A stretch of DNA of 50,341 nucleotides from an uncultured Actinomycetes bacterium (lineage in GTDB: Bacteria > Actinomycetota > Actinomycetes > UBA12327): NCBI GenBank assembly GCA_903920865.1, contig CAIXNN010000044.1:1-50341 (forward strand), in the 5' to 3' direction. Every line of letters starts with the position of its first letter. The first letter of the stretch is position 1. The notes beneath the pieces were generated by a model that was not told the DNA's origin, did no database searches, and saw nothing but the letters and a program-made list of their open reading frames with translations. The position numbers were made by a program, and so were the translations under genes. This document shows, one piece after another, positions 20,077-28,249 of the stretch.

Positions 20077-20838
20077 CTAGGCGCCGTTACTACTTGAGTT
20101 CGTTGACGGAGTTTGAGCAGGTGCTGGACCTTGGCCATCAGGTCCGCCCATCGGAGAACCATCAGGTCCACCGCGGTGGGGTCCGCCCATTCCACCGGGA
20201 CGGCCCATTCCATCGGGACGGCCCATTCCACCAGCGCCACTTTGAGCTTGAGGTCCCCCATTGGGATCGCGGGCTGCCTTTTTTTGCTCGAAGGCAGTCA
20301 GGCCAGCTGCTGTGAATGCGCGAACCACTTTGGCAGTGGCAGTTCCTGATGTCACTTCACCTTGCACAACGACGGTGTCTCCGACCGCTAGGTCGCCAAC
20401 AGTGGAGCCCTTCATGTCACGGCGAACTTTGGTATCGGTGGTCAACGTCCATTCGCCGACGAAGTCATCACTGCTCTTGACAGTTAAGGATGTGGCCGAA
20501 ACGTTGGTGATAGTTCCGGTTTGAAGGCGGAGGTTGACAACTTTGCCGTCCTTGTCTTTGACCGTGGCATCTGCGTGAAGGACGGGACCGTTTGGCCCCA
20601 TGTGTCCAAATAGGCCGTCACGACCTGGCCCACCGCGCCCACCTGGCCCACCCTTGGGGTCAGCTGGTGGCGTTGCGTTCGGGTCTGCCGGCGCTGTGCT
20701 TTGTGGACCCTGGCCGGTAGCGGGAGTCGGAGTGTTGTTGGCCGCAAAGGCAATGCCGGTTACCGCAGTGGCACCGATGGCTCCAGCTGCAACCCATGTT
20801 GCTGCTTTGGCACTACTAAGAAATGTTGGTCGATTCAT
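20077..20838 (-). CDS. Secreted DUF5666-like OB-fold protein with Gly/Met/Pro-rich C-terminal tail
   Basis: N-terminal hydrophobic signal; GTITNVSATSLTVKSSDDFVGEWTLTTDTKV; tail with MGRPDGMGRPGGMGGP repeats. Confidence 0.6.
   Translation of the reverse strand: MNRPTFLSSAKAATWVAAGAIGATAVTGIAFAANNTPTPATGQGPQSTAPADPNATPPADPKGGPGGRGGPGRDGLFGHMGPNGPVLHADATVKDKDGKVVNLRLQTGTITNVSATSLTVKSSDDFVGEWTLTTDTKVRRDMKGSTVGDLAVGDTVVVQGEVTSGTATAKVVRAFTAAGLTAFEQKKAARDPNGGPQAQSGAGGMGRPDGMGRPGGMGGPHRGGPDGSPMGGPDGQGPAPAQTPSTNSSSNGA
20186..20234. repeat. 18-bp tandem repeat (about 2.7 copies) inside the DUF5666-like CDS
   Basis: cccattccaccgggacgg / cccattccatcgggacgg / cccattccaccag; encodes the GMGRP(D/G) repeats on the minus strand. 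Confidence 0.85.
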
Positions 20839-20974
20839 GTTTAACCACCTGGGGAGTTGGTTGACTTTTGAGTGTTATCGGCTTTCCGGTATCCACTCTT
20901 GAAGTGTGTCAGGGAAAACGTGATAACTGCTCCAGTGTGCTCCGACGGGGGATAACTGCGGGTTAAGGAAAGCC

Positions 20975-21838
20975 TTAGGTCAGCCCACGCCGAGCAACAG
21001 CTGGCGGCCGATCCCCTCGGATCGAACTGACCATGTCCAGGGCTTGACGCGTTTGCTTGACATTGTGCGCGCGGAAGATGCGCGCCCCCAGCCAGGCGCT
21101 GACGGCAGTTGTGGCCAAGGTTCCGGTGAGGCGTTGGTCAACGGGAAGGTCCAAAGTTTCACCGACGAAATCCTTATTCGACAGCGATACCAAGACCGGC
21201 CAACCGGTTTGAACCATCTCACCCAATCGGGCCGTTGCCTCTAGTGAGTGTCGAGTGTTCTTTCCGAAGTCATGACCTGGATCAATCATGATCGCGTCTT
21301 TGCGCACCCCACGTTCAACTGCTTGCTGAGCCAAACCGACAGTGCTCTGGACGATGTCGGCCATCACATCGTCGTAGGTCACACGATGTGGTCGGGTTCG
21401 GGGTGTGTGACCACCGGCATGGGTGCAGACCAAGCCAACACCGAATTGGGCGGCCACGTCAGCAAGTGCTGGATCAGTTCCGCCCCACGCATCGTTGAGC
21501 ACATCGGCCCCTGCTTGACAAACCTTTTCACCGACTTCGTGGCGCCAGGTGTCCACACTGATAATGATCGAGTCGTGCCGTTGTCGAACAGCTTCAACGA
21601 AACTGACGGTGCGCCGGATCTCTTCAGCGGCATCAACCTCAATACCGGGTCCAGCTTTGACGCCACCGATGTCGATGATGTCTGCGCCTTCATCGATGGC
21701 TCGATCAACCGCATCCATCGCGGCTTTGTCATCAAAAGTGGCGCCTTGGTCGTAGAACGAGTCGGGAGTGCGATTGATGATGGCCATGACGACTAGATCG
21801 GTGGTGGCAAAACTGTGCTTACCAAGGTTTAGCGACAC
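20975..21838 (-). CDS. folP2: Dihydropteroate synthase-like protein, FolP2 type
   Basis: MAIINRTPDSFYDQGATF, DIIDIGGVKAGPG (instead of DIGGESTRPG), TGWPVLVSLSNKDFVGETL; resembles mycobacterial FolP2. Confidence 0.75.
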   Translation of the reverse strand: MSLNLGKHSFATTDLVVMAIINRTPDSFYDQGATFDDKAAMDAVDRAIDEGADIIDIGGVKAGPGIEVDAAEEIRRTVSFVEAVRQRHDSIIISVDTWRHEVGEKVCQAGADVLNDAWGGTDPALADVAAQFGVGLVCTHAGGHTPRTRPHRVTYDDVMADIVQSTVGLAQQAVERGVRKDAIMIDPGHDFGKNTRHSLEATARLGEMVQTGWPVLVSLSNKDFVGETLDLPVDQRLTGTLATTAVSAWLGARIFRAHNVKQTRQALDMVSSIRGDRPPAVARRGLT

Positions 21839-21913
21839 ACACTGCTCCCGTTCTCAGGTCACTAGCGTGCCACGCCCTAGTCTGAAGTTCTACTGAACCG
21901 GCAAGGAGCCACC

Positions 21914-22342
21914 GTGCAGATTCTCTTGATTGTCTTGGGCCTAGCCGTTGTTGCCGGGGCTGCTGTGTTTGGGGCCAGCACCTTAGGTCGGATGAAGGAT
22001 GCGGATCAAGATTCCCAGCCGGTCCAACTTCCCGACGATCGGTGGACAACCGGTGCTGATGTGGATCGAACTCGCTTTGCCGTTGCGTGGCGGGGTTATC
22101 GCATGGGACAGGTCGATGACGTGCTCGACCGTATCTCCCGCGATCTTGTGCAGTGCCTCGATTACATCGAGCAGTTGACCGAAGTAATCACTGCCGCTGG
22201 AAAGGTGGCCCCACCGCGCCCGCAGCCAATCGTGAGCCAAACTCACATTGAACAGGCCGAAGGAGAAGACAACACCGATGCTTCCAACTCCGCTGGGAGC
22301 GATCCTGCGGCTTCCACAGACGCTGACGAATCAAGTCTGTAA
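21914..22342 (+). CDS. DivIVA-domain membrane protein (Rv1209-like)
   Basis: N-terminal TM, then FAVAWRGYRMGQVDDVLDRISRDL DivIVA-type motif. Confidence 0.7.
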   Translation: MQILLIVLGLAVVAGAAVFGASTLGRMKDADQDSQPVQLPDDRWTTGADVDRTRFAVAWRGYRMGQVDDVLDRISRDLVQCLDYIEQLTEVITAAGKVAPPRPQPIVSQTHIEQAEGEDNTDASNSAGSDPAASTDADESSL

Positions 22343-22794
22343 TGGCTGAACCGGCTCACATCAGCGTTGACATCATCATTGACGCGCCACCGCAAGCCGT
22401 CTGGGACGTGGTTTTCGATTGGCCTAGACAAGGTGAATGGATTCTTGGCACGAAAGTCAGTGTTGCCAATGGCGACGGGGCATCTCAAGGAAGCCTCATC
22501 CACGCCTTCAGCGGCATAGGAAAGCTCGGATTTTTAGACACATTCGTGATCAGCGTGTGGGAGCCGGCCACGATGTGCGAAGTCGTTCATACCGGCAACG
22601 TCGTACAAGGCACCGGAACCTTTGAGTTCATTGAACTACCGCAGGGGCGTACCCGTTTTGTGTGGGCTGAAGATCTTGAGCTTCCACTGGGCGTGGTGGG
22701 GCAAATCGGCTGGCCAATCGTGCGTCCAGCCTTTGCCTACGGCGTGCGCAAGTCCTTGGAAAAACTTGCGAAATTGGTGACGAAACCTAACTAG
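22342..22794 (+). CDS. SRPBCC (START/polyketide cyclase-like) family protein
   Basis: ISVDIIIDAPPQAVWDVVFDWPRQGEW...; 1-nt TAATG overlap with the upstream gene. Confidence 0.7.
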   Translation: MAEPAHISVDIIIDAPPQAVWDVVFDWPRQGEWILGTKVSVANGDGASQGSLIHAFSGIGKLGFLDTFVISVWEPATMCEVVHTGNVVQGTGTFEFIELPQGRTRFVWAEDLELPLGVVGQIGWPIVRPAFAYGVRKSLEKLAKLVTKPN

Positions 22795-23891
22795 CCGTGT
22801 TGACGGCGAAGTTCTTGTGCTGCCAACTCCATGTTCGTGATCTTGTCAAAGCAAACATCACGACTCAGGAACCACATTCCGCAGTCTGAACCAAGTTCTA
22901 GTTTTTGCTTGTCAACCACTTCCAACGCGGCGTTGGTCATGTCAACAATTTGTTGAACGCTCTCCACCGGAGCTTCAGTGTCAAGATTGAGAACACCCAA
23001 GATCACTGACTTATCCCCTGCGTTTTCCAACAATTCTGGGGTCTGCATGGGCTGCGCGTATTCCAGCGAGATTGCATCGGTGCTTGTTTGGGCCAGCAAC
23101 TTGATCGCCTCTGGATACACCGGGGTGGCCCGCTTTTCGGCGATGTTCTTGCTGTAGCCATAGCAAACATGCAGGGCCTTGCGAGCCTTGATACCAGCGA
23201 AGGCGCGGTCAATGGCCTCGACGGCAAAGTCCTGGAGTTGGCTGTGGCGGAAGTGAACTTCCGGCTCGTCAAGTTGAATCAAGTCGATACCCATGTCATC
23301 GAGCAGGCGCAGTTCCTTGTTGAGCGCATCGGCAACAGCAAAGGCGACCTGATCAAGGGAGCCGTAGTGCTCATCGACTAAGCGCAGAGCAAGCGAGGCT
23401 GGTCCGATGACTGTGACTTTGGACTTAGCAGTTGTAGTGGTCTTCTTCAAGAACTGCGCGGCGTCTGCAACCAACGCTCGCTCCCAGGTGATGGGGCCAA
23501 CGACACGTGGCTGGCGAAACTCCGGCGGCGCGGCAGGTTTTTGATTTTCATCCGAAGTGATCGCGCGCTGCTTCATCGTCAAGTATTCAAGAACGTCACC
23601 ACTGAAGTTTGTGACCAGCCCTTGCTCGTCAGAGTCGATGCCGCCCAGTGCGTAGAAGTGTCCAGAAAATGTCTGGCGACGCTCTTCACCATCTGTTGCA
23701 TAGGTCAGTCCGGCACGCTCTTGATCAAAGACCGCAAGGCGCACTGCATCGTCTTGGGCCGACAGGAGTTGCTCGGGTGGTACTCGCCACCAAACACCTT
23801 CTTTTGCGTAAACAAGTTCGTGATCGGCAAGCCAATGGGGCTTGTAGTAACTACCGACAATTTGGGTGGCAAACAGTGGGTTTGAGGTCAT
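22791..23891 (-). CDS. Cobalamin-independent methionine synthase (MetE) C-terminal-domain family protein
   Basis: LLDDMGIDLIQLDEPEVHFR, HVCYGYS, SLEYA, GSDCGMW (putative Zn ligands His-Cys-Glu-Cys). ATG 23891 (MTSNPLFATQIVGSYYKP) is the likely start. Confidence 0.75.
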   Translation of the reverse strand: MTSNPLFATQIVGSYYKPHWLADHELVYAKEGVWWRVPPEQLLSAQDDAVRLAVFDQERAGLTYATDGEERRQTFSGHFYALGGIDSDEQGLVTNFSGDVLEYLTMKQRAITSDENQKPAAPPEFRQPRVVGPITWERALVADAAQFLKKTTTTAKSKVTVIGPASLALRLVDEHYGSLDQVAFAVADALNKELRLLDDMGIDLIQLDEPEVHFRHSQLQDFAVEAIDRAFAGIKARKALHVCYGYSKNIAEKRATPVYPEAIKLLAQTSTDAISLEYAQPMQTPELLENAGDKSVILGVLNLDTEAPVESVQQIVDMTNAALEVVDKQKLELGSDCGMWFLSRDVCFDKITNMELAAQELRRQHG

Positions 23892-24011
23892 GGGGCAAGA
23901 GCGTAGGGGGCAAGGTGACCTGACCGCAGGCAACCCCACGGGATGGGCGATAATAGGGACCTACGCTTCGGATTCGGGGCGTTGAGTCTTTACGTTTGAA
24001 AGGGGACCGCC

Positions 24012-24179
24012 ATGGCGGCCATGAAGCCACGTACCGGCGACGGCCCGTTGGAAGTCACCAAGGAAACCCGCGGCGGCATCGTGATGCGCATCCCCCTTGA
24101 GGGTGGCGGACGCCTAGTTGTAGAGATCTCGGCAGATGAAGCCAAGAACCTGCACAGCGAACTTAAGGGCGTTATCTAG
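24012..24179 (+). CDS. DUF3117 family small protein (Rv1211-like); not in the supplied ORF track
   Basis: MAAMKPRTGDGPLEVTKETRGGIVMRIPLEGGGRLVVEISADEAKNLHSELKGVI* (55 aa). Confidence 0.9.
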   Translation: MAAMKPRTGDGPLEVTKETRGGIVMRIPLEGGGRLVVEISADEAKNLHSELKGVI

Positions 24180-24196
24180 TCTTAGCTGGTTCGCAG

Positions 24197-24231
24197 GGGC
24201 GCTTAATTCCATTGGAGTTGGGCGCCCTTTT
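24197..24231 (+). terminator. Rho-independent terminator downstream of the DUF3117 gene
   Basis: GGGCGC (24197-24202) / GCGCCC (24222-24227) with inner AATTCC-att-GGAGTT, followed by TTTT. Confidence 0.7.
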
Positions 24232-24274
24232 GATGTCGGTGTCTTGGCGCAGTTAGCACCGATAGTGTTTAACG

Positions 24275-25732
24275 GTGACATCGACACAGTTTCAGTTTCA
24301 GACCTCAGCGCGCGAGCGTATCGCCGATGCCACAGCCATCATCATGGTCACTCCGGCGCGAGTGAGGACCGGATTCAAGGATCTCGCCAAAACACTTGGT
24401 ATAGATCTTGCGGATCACCTTAAAGAATTTACTGGTGAACCCAGTGAGCTCTTTTCTATCTCCATTGACGGTCATGATCACTTAACTGACCTGTATGTCA
24501 TCGGGAGTGGCACAGGTGGCCCGGAAGGTGTTCGCCTTGCTGCGGCCACAGTGGCGCGCCGTCTAGCTCAACACACGCACCTTCATGTGCTGGGGCTAGA
24601 AGAAGTCGATGATGCGAGATTTCGGGCCTTTGTTGAAGGACTCGTCATTGGTAGCTATCGCTTTAGTGTGAAAAAGGTCCCTGCAACCACGATTCAGGTG
24701 AGCATGGCAACCTCGCGCTCCCGTAAAGCCGCCATCGCGCGCGGTCAGGTCACCGGTTCGGCCGTGCACCTAGGTCGAGACCTGGCAAATACCCCATCAA
24801 ACATCAAGACCCCGCAGTGGTTAGTGGCGCAGGCAAACAAGGTCGCCAAAGCCCACGGCTTAGACATTGATGTACGAACCGGGGCACGCCTGGCCCGTGA
24901 GGGATTTGGCGGAATTGTTGCCGTTGGCGCGGGCTCACAGCATCGACCCGCTTTGGTTGAGTTGAGGTATCGGCCAAAGAAAGTCACGGCTCAGACGAAG
25001 CGCTTAGTCCTGGTGGGCAAGGGAATTACTTTTGACAGTGGCGGCTTATCGCTCAAGCCGGCTGATGCGATGGTCCCGATGAAAACCGATATGAGCGGAT
25101 CAGCTGCTGTGCTCGCAGCCATGCAAGCAACGGCGCAGTTGCAGCCCAATGTTGAAGTTATCGGTTTGTTGGCCATCGCAGAAAACATGATCAGTGGCTC
25201 AGCCTTTCGACCCAGTGATGTGATTACACATTTTGGTGGCACCACTGTTGAGGTTCTTAATACAGATGCAGAAGGTCGCTTAGTCCTTGCTGATGCTTTG
25301 GCTTACGCCGATCTGACGTTGAATCCTGATGTGATCGTCGATATTGCCACGCTGACCGGTGCAGCTTCACTGGGCTTGGGTCGTATTCACGGTGCAATGT
25401 ATGCAACCTCAAGTGCTGTGGCTAAGCGGTGGCAAAAAGCAGCCACAGCCGCAGGTGAGCCGGTGTGGCAGATGCCTCTGGTGGACGAATACGCCGGATC
25501 GCTGGCCAGCACGGTTGCTGATCTTGGCCATATTTCAACGGGGGAGAAAGTCGGGGCTGGATCGATCACGGCCGCTTTGTTCCTTCAACATTTTGTCGGC
25601 AATCGCGCCTGGATTCACTTGGACATCGCAGGGCCGGCACGATCGGATACCGACAAGGGGCTCATCAACCGCGGTGGGACCGCTTATGGAACAGCAAGTT
25701 TGATCCGATGGATCGAATCCTTTAGCGAATAA
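24275..25732 (+). CDS. pepA: Leucyl aminopeptidase (M17)
   Basis: KGITFDSGGLSLKPADAMVPMKTDMSGSAAV and NTDAEGRLVLADAL signatures. Confidence 0.93.
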   Translation: MTSTQFQFQTSARERIADATAIIMVTPARVRTGFKDLAKTLGIDLADHLKEFTGEPSELFSISIDGHDHLTDLYVIGSGTGGPEGVRLAAATVARRLAQHTHLHVLGLEEVDDARFRAFVEGLVIGSYRFSVKKVPATTIQVSMATSRSRKAAIARGQVTGSAVHLGRDLANTPSNIKTPQWLVAQANKVAKAHGLDIDVRTGARLAREGFGGIVAVGAGSQHRPALVELRYRPKKVTAQTKRLVLVGKGITFDSGGLSLKPADAMVPMKTDMSGSAAVLAAMQATAQLQPNVEVIGLLAIAENMISGSAFRPSDVITHFGGTTVEVLNTDAEGRLVLADALAYADLTLNPDVIVDIATLTGAASLGLGRIHGAMYATSSAVAKRWQKAATAAGEPVWQMPLVDEYAGSLASTVADLGHISTGEKVGAGSITAALFLQHFVGNRAWIHLDIAGPARSDTDKGLINRGGTAYGTASLIRWIESFSE

Positions 25733-26351
25733 CCGCGGCTAGCAGTCCATCGCCGGTGGGGAGCAGGGCTTGCACTAATCGCTCGTCGTCAGCTATTGCC
25801 TGCACCAGTGTTCGTCGTTCGATGGTTTCCGGATCGCGTTGCGCTGGGTCAGCAACTCGATCGTGACCAAAAGCACCAGCAAAAATGATTAAGCCATGAG
25901 GGCGAAGCAGTCGCATCGACTCTTCCAGGCAATGTCCATACTCATCGGGAGTGCCATCAATCAGGACCAAGTCGTAAGCAGCGTCGGCCAGACGGGGCAT
26001 GACATCGAGTGCGCGTCCGGTGATCAATCGCGTGCGGTTGGGCTTGATGCCATCTTCGGCGAAGGCTTCCCGGGCCTGACGCAGGTGCTCGCCTTCAATA
26101 TCGATGGAGGTCAAAATTCCATCTGGTTGCATCCCGCGAAGTAACCACAATCCAGAAACTCCGGTACCAGTTCCAATTTCCACAACATTTCGGGCTTGGA
26201 TGGTGGCGGCCAGAAATCGCAGGGTCGCACCAGCCCCTGGACTGACACAGTCCACATTGAGCTCTTTGGCCCTAGCCCGAGCGGCGGCGATCACGAAATC
26301 TTCGCTGATGTAATCCTCAGCGAACTGCCATGAACCTTCCCGAGATGCGAT
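25722..26351 (-). CDS. SAM-dependent O-methyltransferase (class I, Rv1220c-like); 5' end uncertain
   Basis: VVEIGTGTGVSGLWLL SAM motif, DLVLIDGTPDEYGHCLEESMRLLRPHGLIIF. The first canonical start in frame is GTG 26294; conserved-looking residues GSWQFAEDYISEDF lie upstream of it. 26351 is the ATC proposed in the findings, not an established start. Confidence 0.8.
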   Translation of the reverse strand: MASREGSWQFAEDYISEDFVIAAARARAKELNVDCVSPGAGATLRFLAATIQARNVVEIGTGTGVSGLWLLRGMQPDGILTSIDIEGEHLRQAREAFAEDGIKPNRTRLITGRALDVMPRLADAAYDLVLIDGTPDEYGHCLEESMRLLRPHGLIIFAGAFGHDRVADPAQRDPETIERRTLVQAIADDERLVQALLPTGDGLLAAVIR

Positions 26352-26479
26352 GGGAACCTCCAGCGACTCAAAGTGGTCTAAGGACCGGAAAGCAACGGAT
26401 CTGACATGCAGTTGTTGTCCGTAAGCCTACCGGCGTACAGTTTCAATACCTGCACGCATCTTCATAAGGAGGATTTGGG

Positions 26480-27895
26480 ATGTCCGAATCGCAAGGACCA
26501 GACCCAACTCAGCAGGACCCGATTTCACCCTTGAGCGCTAACTCACCTAACCCGGCCGCATTTGGTTCCCCGCCGACACCTCCAGCACCTTCTGAACCTG
26601 AACCACCCGCGCCACCTGCACCAGCTGAACCAGCTGAACAAGGCCAGCCCTTTGCTCCCTCACCCGCTGGCTCGGCTGCAGACCTTGGCGACGCGCCTTC
26701 CCAATATCCCAATGCAGTACCGCCCACTCAGGATTTTGATGATGACCCGCAAGGTTTCGAACAGCCAGCTCCAAGCCGTAAGTCAGGGCTGCGCGCTCGA
26801 CCTGTTATTGCCCTCGCGCTCGTGCTGGCTTTGTTGGCCGGTCTGGTGGGTGGAGTCGTCGGATTTGTTTTTGCTAACCGGGTGTTCACCAATAACGGTG
26901 TGAATCCATCAGTTTCATTAGGTAGTCCGCCGCCCACGGGATCAAGCGCCCGGCCTGCTGACTCAGTGGCTGGTATCGCTGCGAAGGTTCTGCCGACGGT
27001 TGTATCCCTTGATGTGGCCGGGCCGTTTCAATCCGATACCGGATCCGGCTTCATCATTCGCTCAGATGGTTACATCCTGACCAATAACCACGTGATTGAA
27101 GCCGCTGCTTCCCAAGGTTCGATCACGGTTGGATTTAACGACGGTTCAAAGGCGACTGCAACATTGGTTGGTCGCGATCCGGCCTACGACCTTGCTGTAG
27201 TCAAGGTTGATAAGAAGGATTTGCCCACGCTTGCCTTGGGCAATTCAGATGACATCGTTGTAGGCGACTCAGTCTTGGCCGTTGGTTCGCCCCTTGGCCT
27301 GACCGGAACAGTGACCACTGGAATTGTCAGTGCGTTGAACCGTCCGGTGACCACCGGCGATTCATCTACTCAGGACACGTCCTTTATCAATGCCATCCAA
27401 ACTGACGCTGCAATTAACCCGGGCAACTCAGGCGGACCTCTTGTCAATTCAGCTGGCGCGGCCATCGGGATTAACAGCGCCATTGCGACCTTGAGCCAAG
27501 GAAGCTCGGGTTCGGGAAGTATTGGCGTGGGATTTGCAATTCCGATCAATCAAGCTCGTCGTACCGCTGAAGAAATTATTCAAACCGGTAAGTCAACCAA
27601 GCCTGTTATTGGTGTCACGCTAGATATTCGCTACACCGGACCGGGCGCAAAGATCGCCGACAACGCAATCAACGGTGCAGCACCTGTTACATCAGGTGGC
27701 GCCGCAGATAAGGCCGGTATCAAGGCCGGTGACATTGTCCTTTCGGTCAATGGCCGAACGGTTAATACTGCTGATGAACTCATCGTGGCTATTCGCTCGT
27801 ACAAACCAGGCGACACTGTCACTTTGAAGGTTCAGCGCGGTGGCAGCACCCAAGACATCAAAGTCACACTGGCGAGCGAATCCACCACGAAGTAA
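26480..27895 (+). CDS. htrA: HtrA/DegP-like serine protease with PDZ domain
   Basis: Pro-rich cytoplasmic N-terminus, single TM, LTNNHVI, YDLAVVKV, NPGNSGGPLVNSAG, C-terminal PDZ; SD aaggagga upstream. Confidence 0.93.
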   Translation: MSESQGPDPTQQDPISPLSANSPNPAAFGSPPTPPAPSEPEPPAPPAPAEPAEQGQPFAPSPAGSAADLGDAPSQYPNAVPPTQDFDDDPQGFEQPAPSRKSGLRARPVIALALVLALLAGLVGGVVGFVFANRVFTNNGVNPSVSLGSPPPTGSSARPADSVAGIAAKVLPTVVSLDVAGPFQSDTGSGFIIRSDGYILTNNHVIEAAASQGSITVGFNDGSKATATLVGRDPAYDLAVVKVDKKDLPTLALGNSDDIVVGDSVLAVGSPLGLTGTVTTGIVSALNRPVTTGDSSTQDTSFINAIQTDAAINPGNSGGPLVNSAGAAIGINSAIATLSQGSSGSGSIGVGFAIPINQARRTAEEIIQTGKSTKPVIGVTLDIRYTGPGAKIADNAINGAAPVTSGGAADKAGIKAGDIVLSVNGRTVNTADELIVAIRSYKPGDTVTLKVQRGGSTQDIKVTLASESTTK

Positions 27896-27926
27896 TGCAC
27901 CCGTTGCGCTGGTAAGGAGGTGAGCG

Positions 27927-28241
27927 ATGTTCGATATTGGTTTTGGTGAGTTTGTGGTTCTAGGCGCCCTAGCGCTGTTCGTATTTGGACCAGAAAAGTT
28001 ACCCAAAGCCATTTCGGACCTCGCTCGTCTCCTGCGCCAACTGCGTGGCATGGCCCAGGGAGCTAAAGCTGAGATCACCTCGGCCATTGAACCGAGTATG
28101 CAGGGCCTGGATATCTCGGACTTGAATCCGAAAACATTCGTTCAGCGCACGTTCATGGAAGACGCCCCGGCAGCTGTGCCACGTTCACCAGCGGTTTTAC
28201 CCAAAGGTGCACCTGCGCCGTGGGATCCCGATACAACGTAA
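27927..28241 (+). CDS. tatB: Sec-independent protein translocase TatB-like
   Basis: MFDIGFGEFVVLGALALFVFGPEKLPKAISDLARLLRQLR; follows htrA. Confidence 0.85.
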   Translation: MFDIGFGEFVVLGALALFVFGPEKLPKAISDLARLLRQLRGMAQGAKAEITSAIEPSMQGLDISDLNPKTFVQRTFMEDAPAAVPRSPAVLPKGAPAPWDPDTT

Positions 28242-28249
28242 GCGGATTA

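Noticed and set aside
20004-20261. 85-aa minus-strand ORF (WAVPMEWAVPVEWAD repeats) overlapping the terminator and the DUF5666-like gene
   Set aside because: Repetition comes from the 18-bp repeat read in another frame; it overlaps the terminator hairpin.
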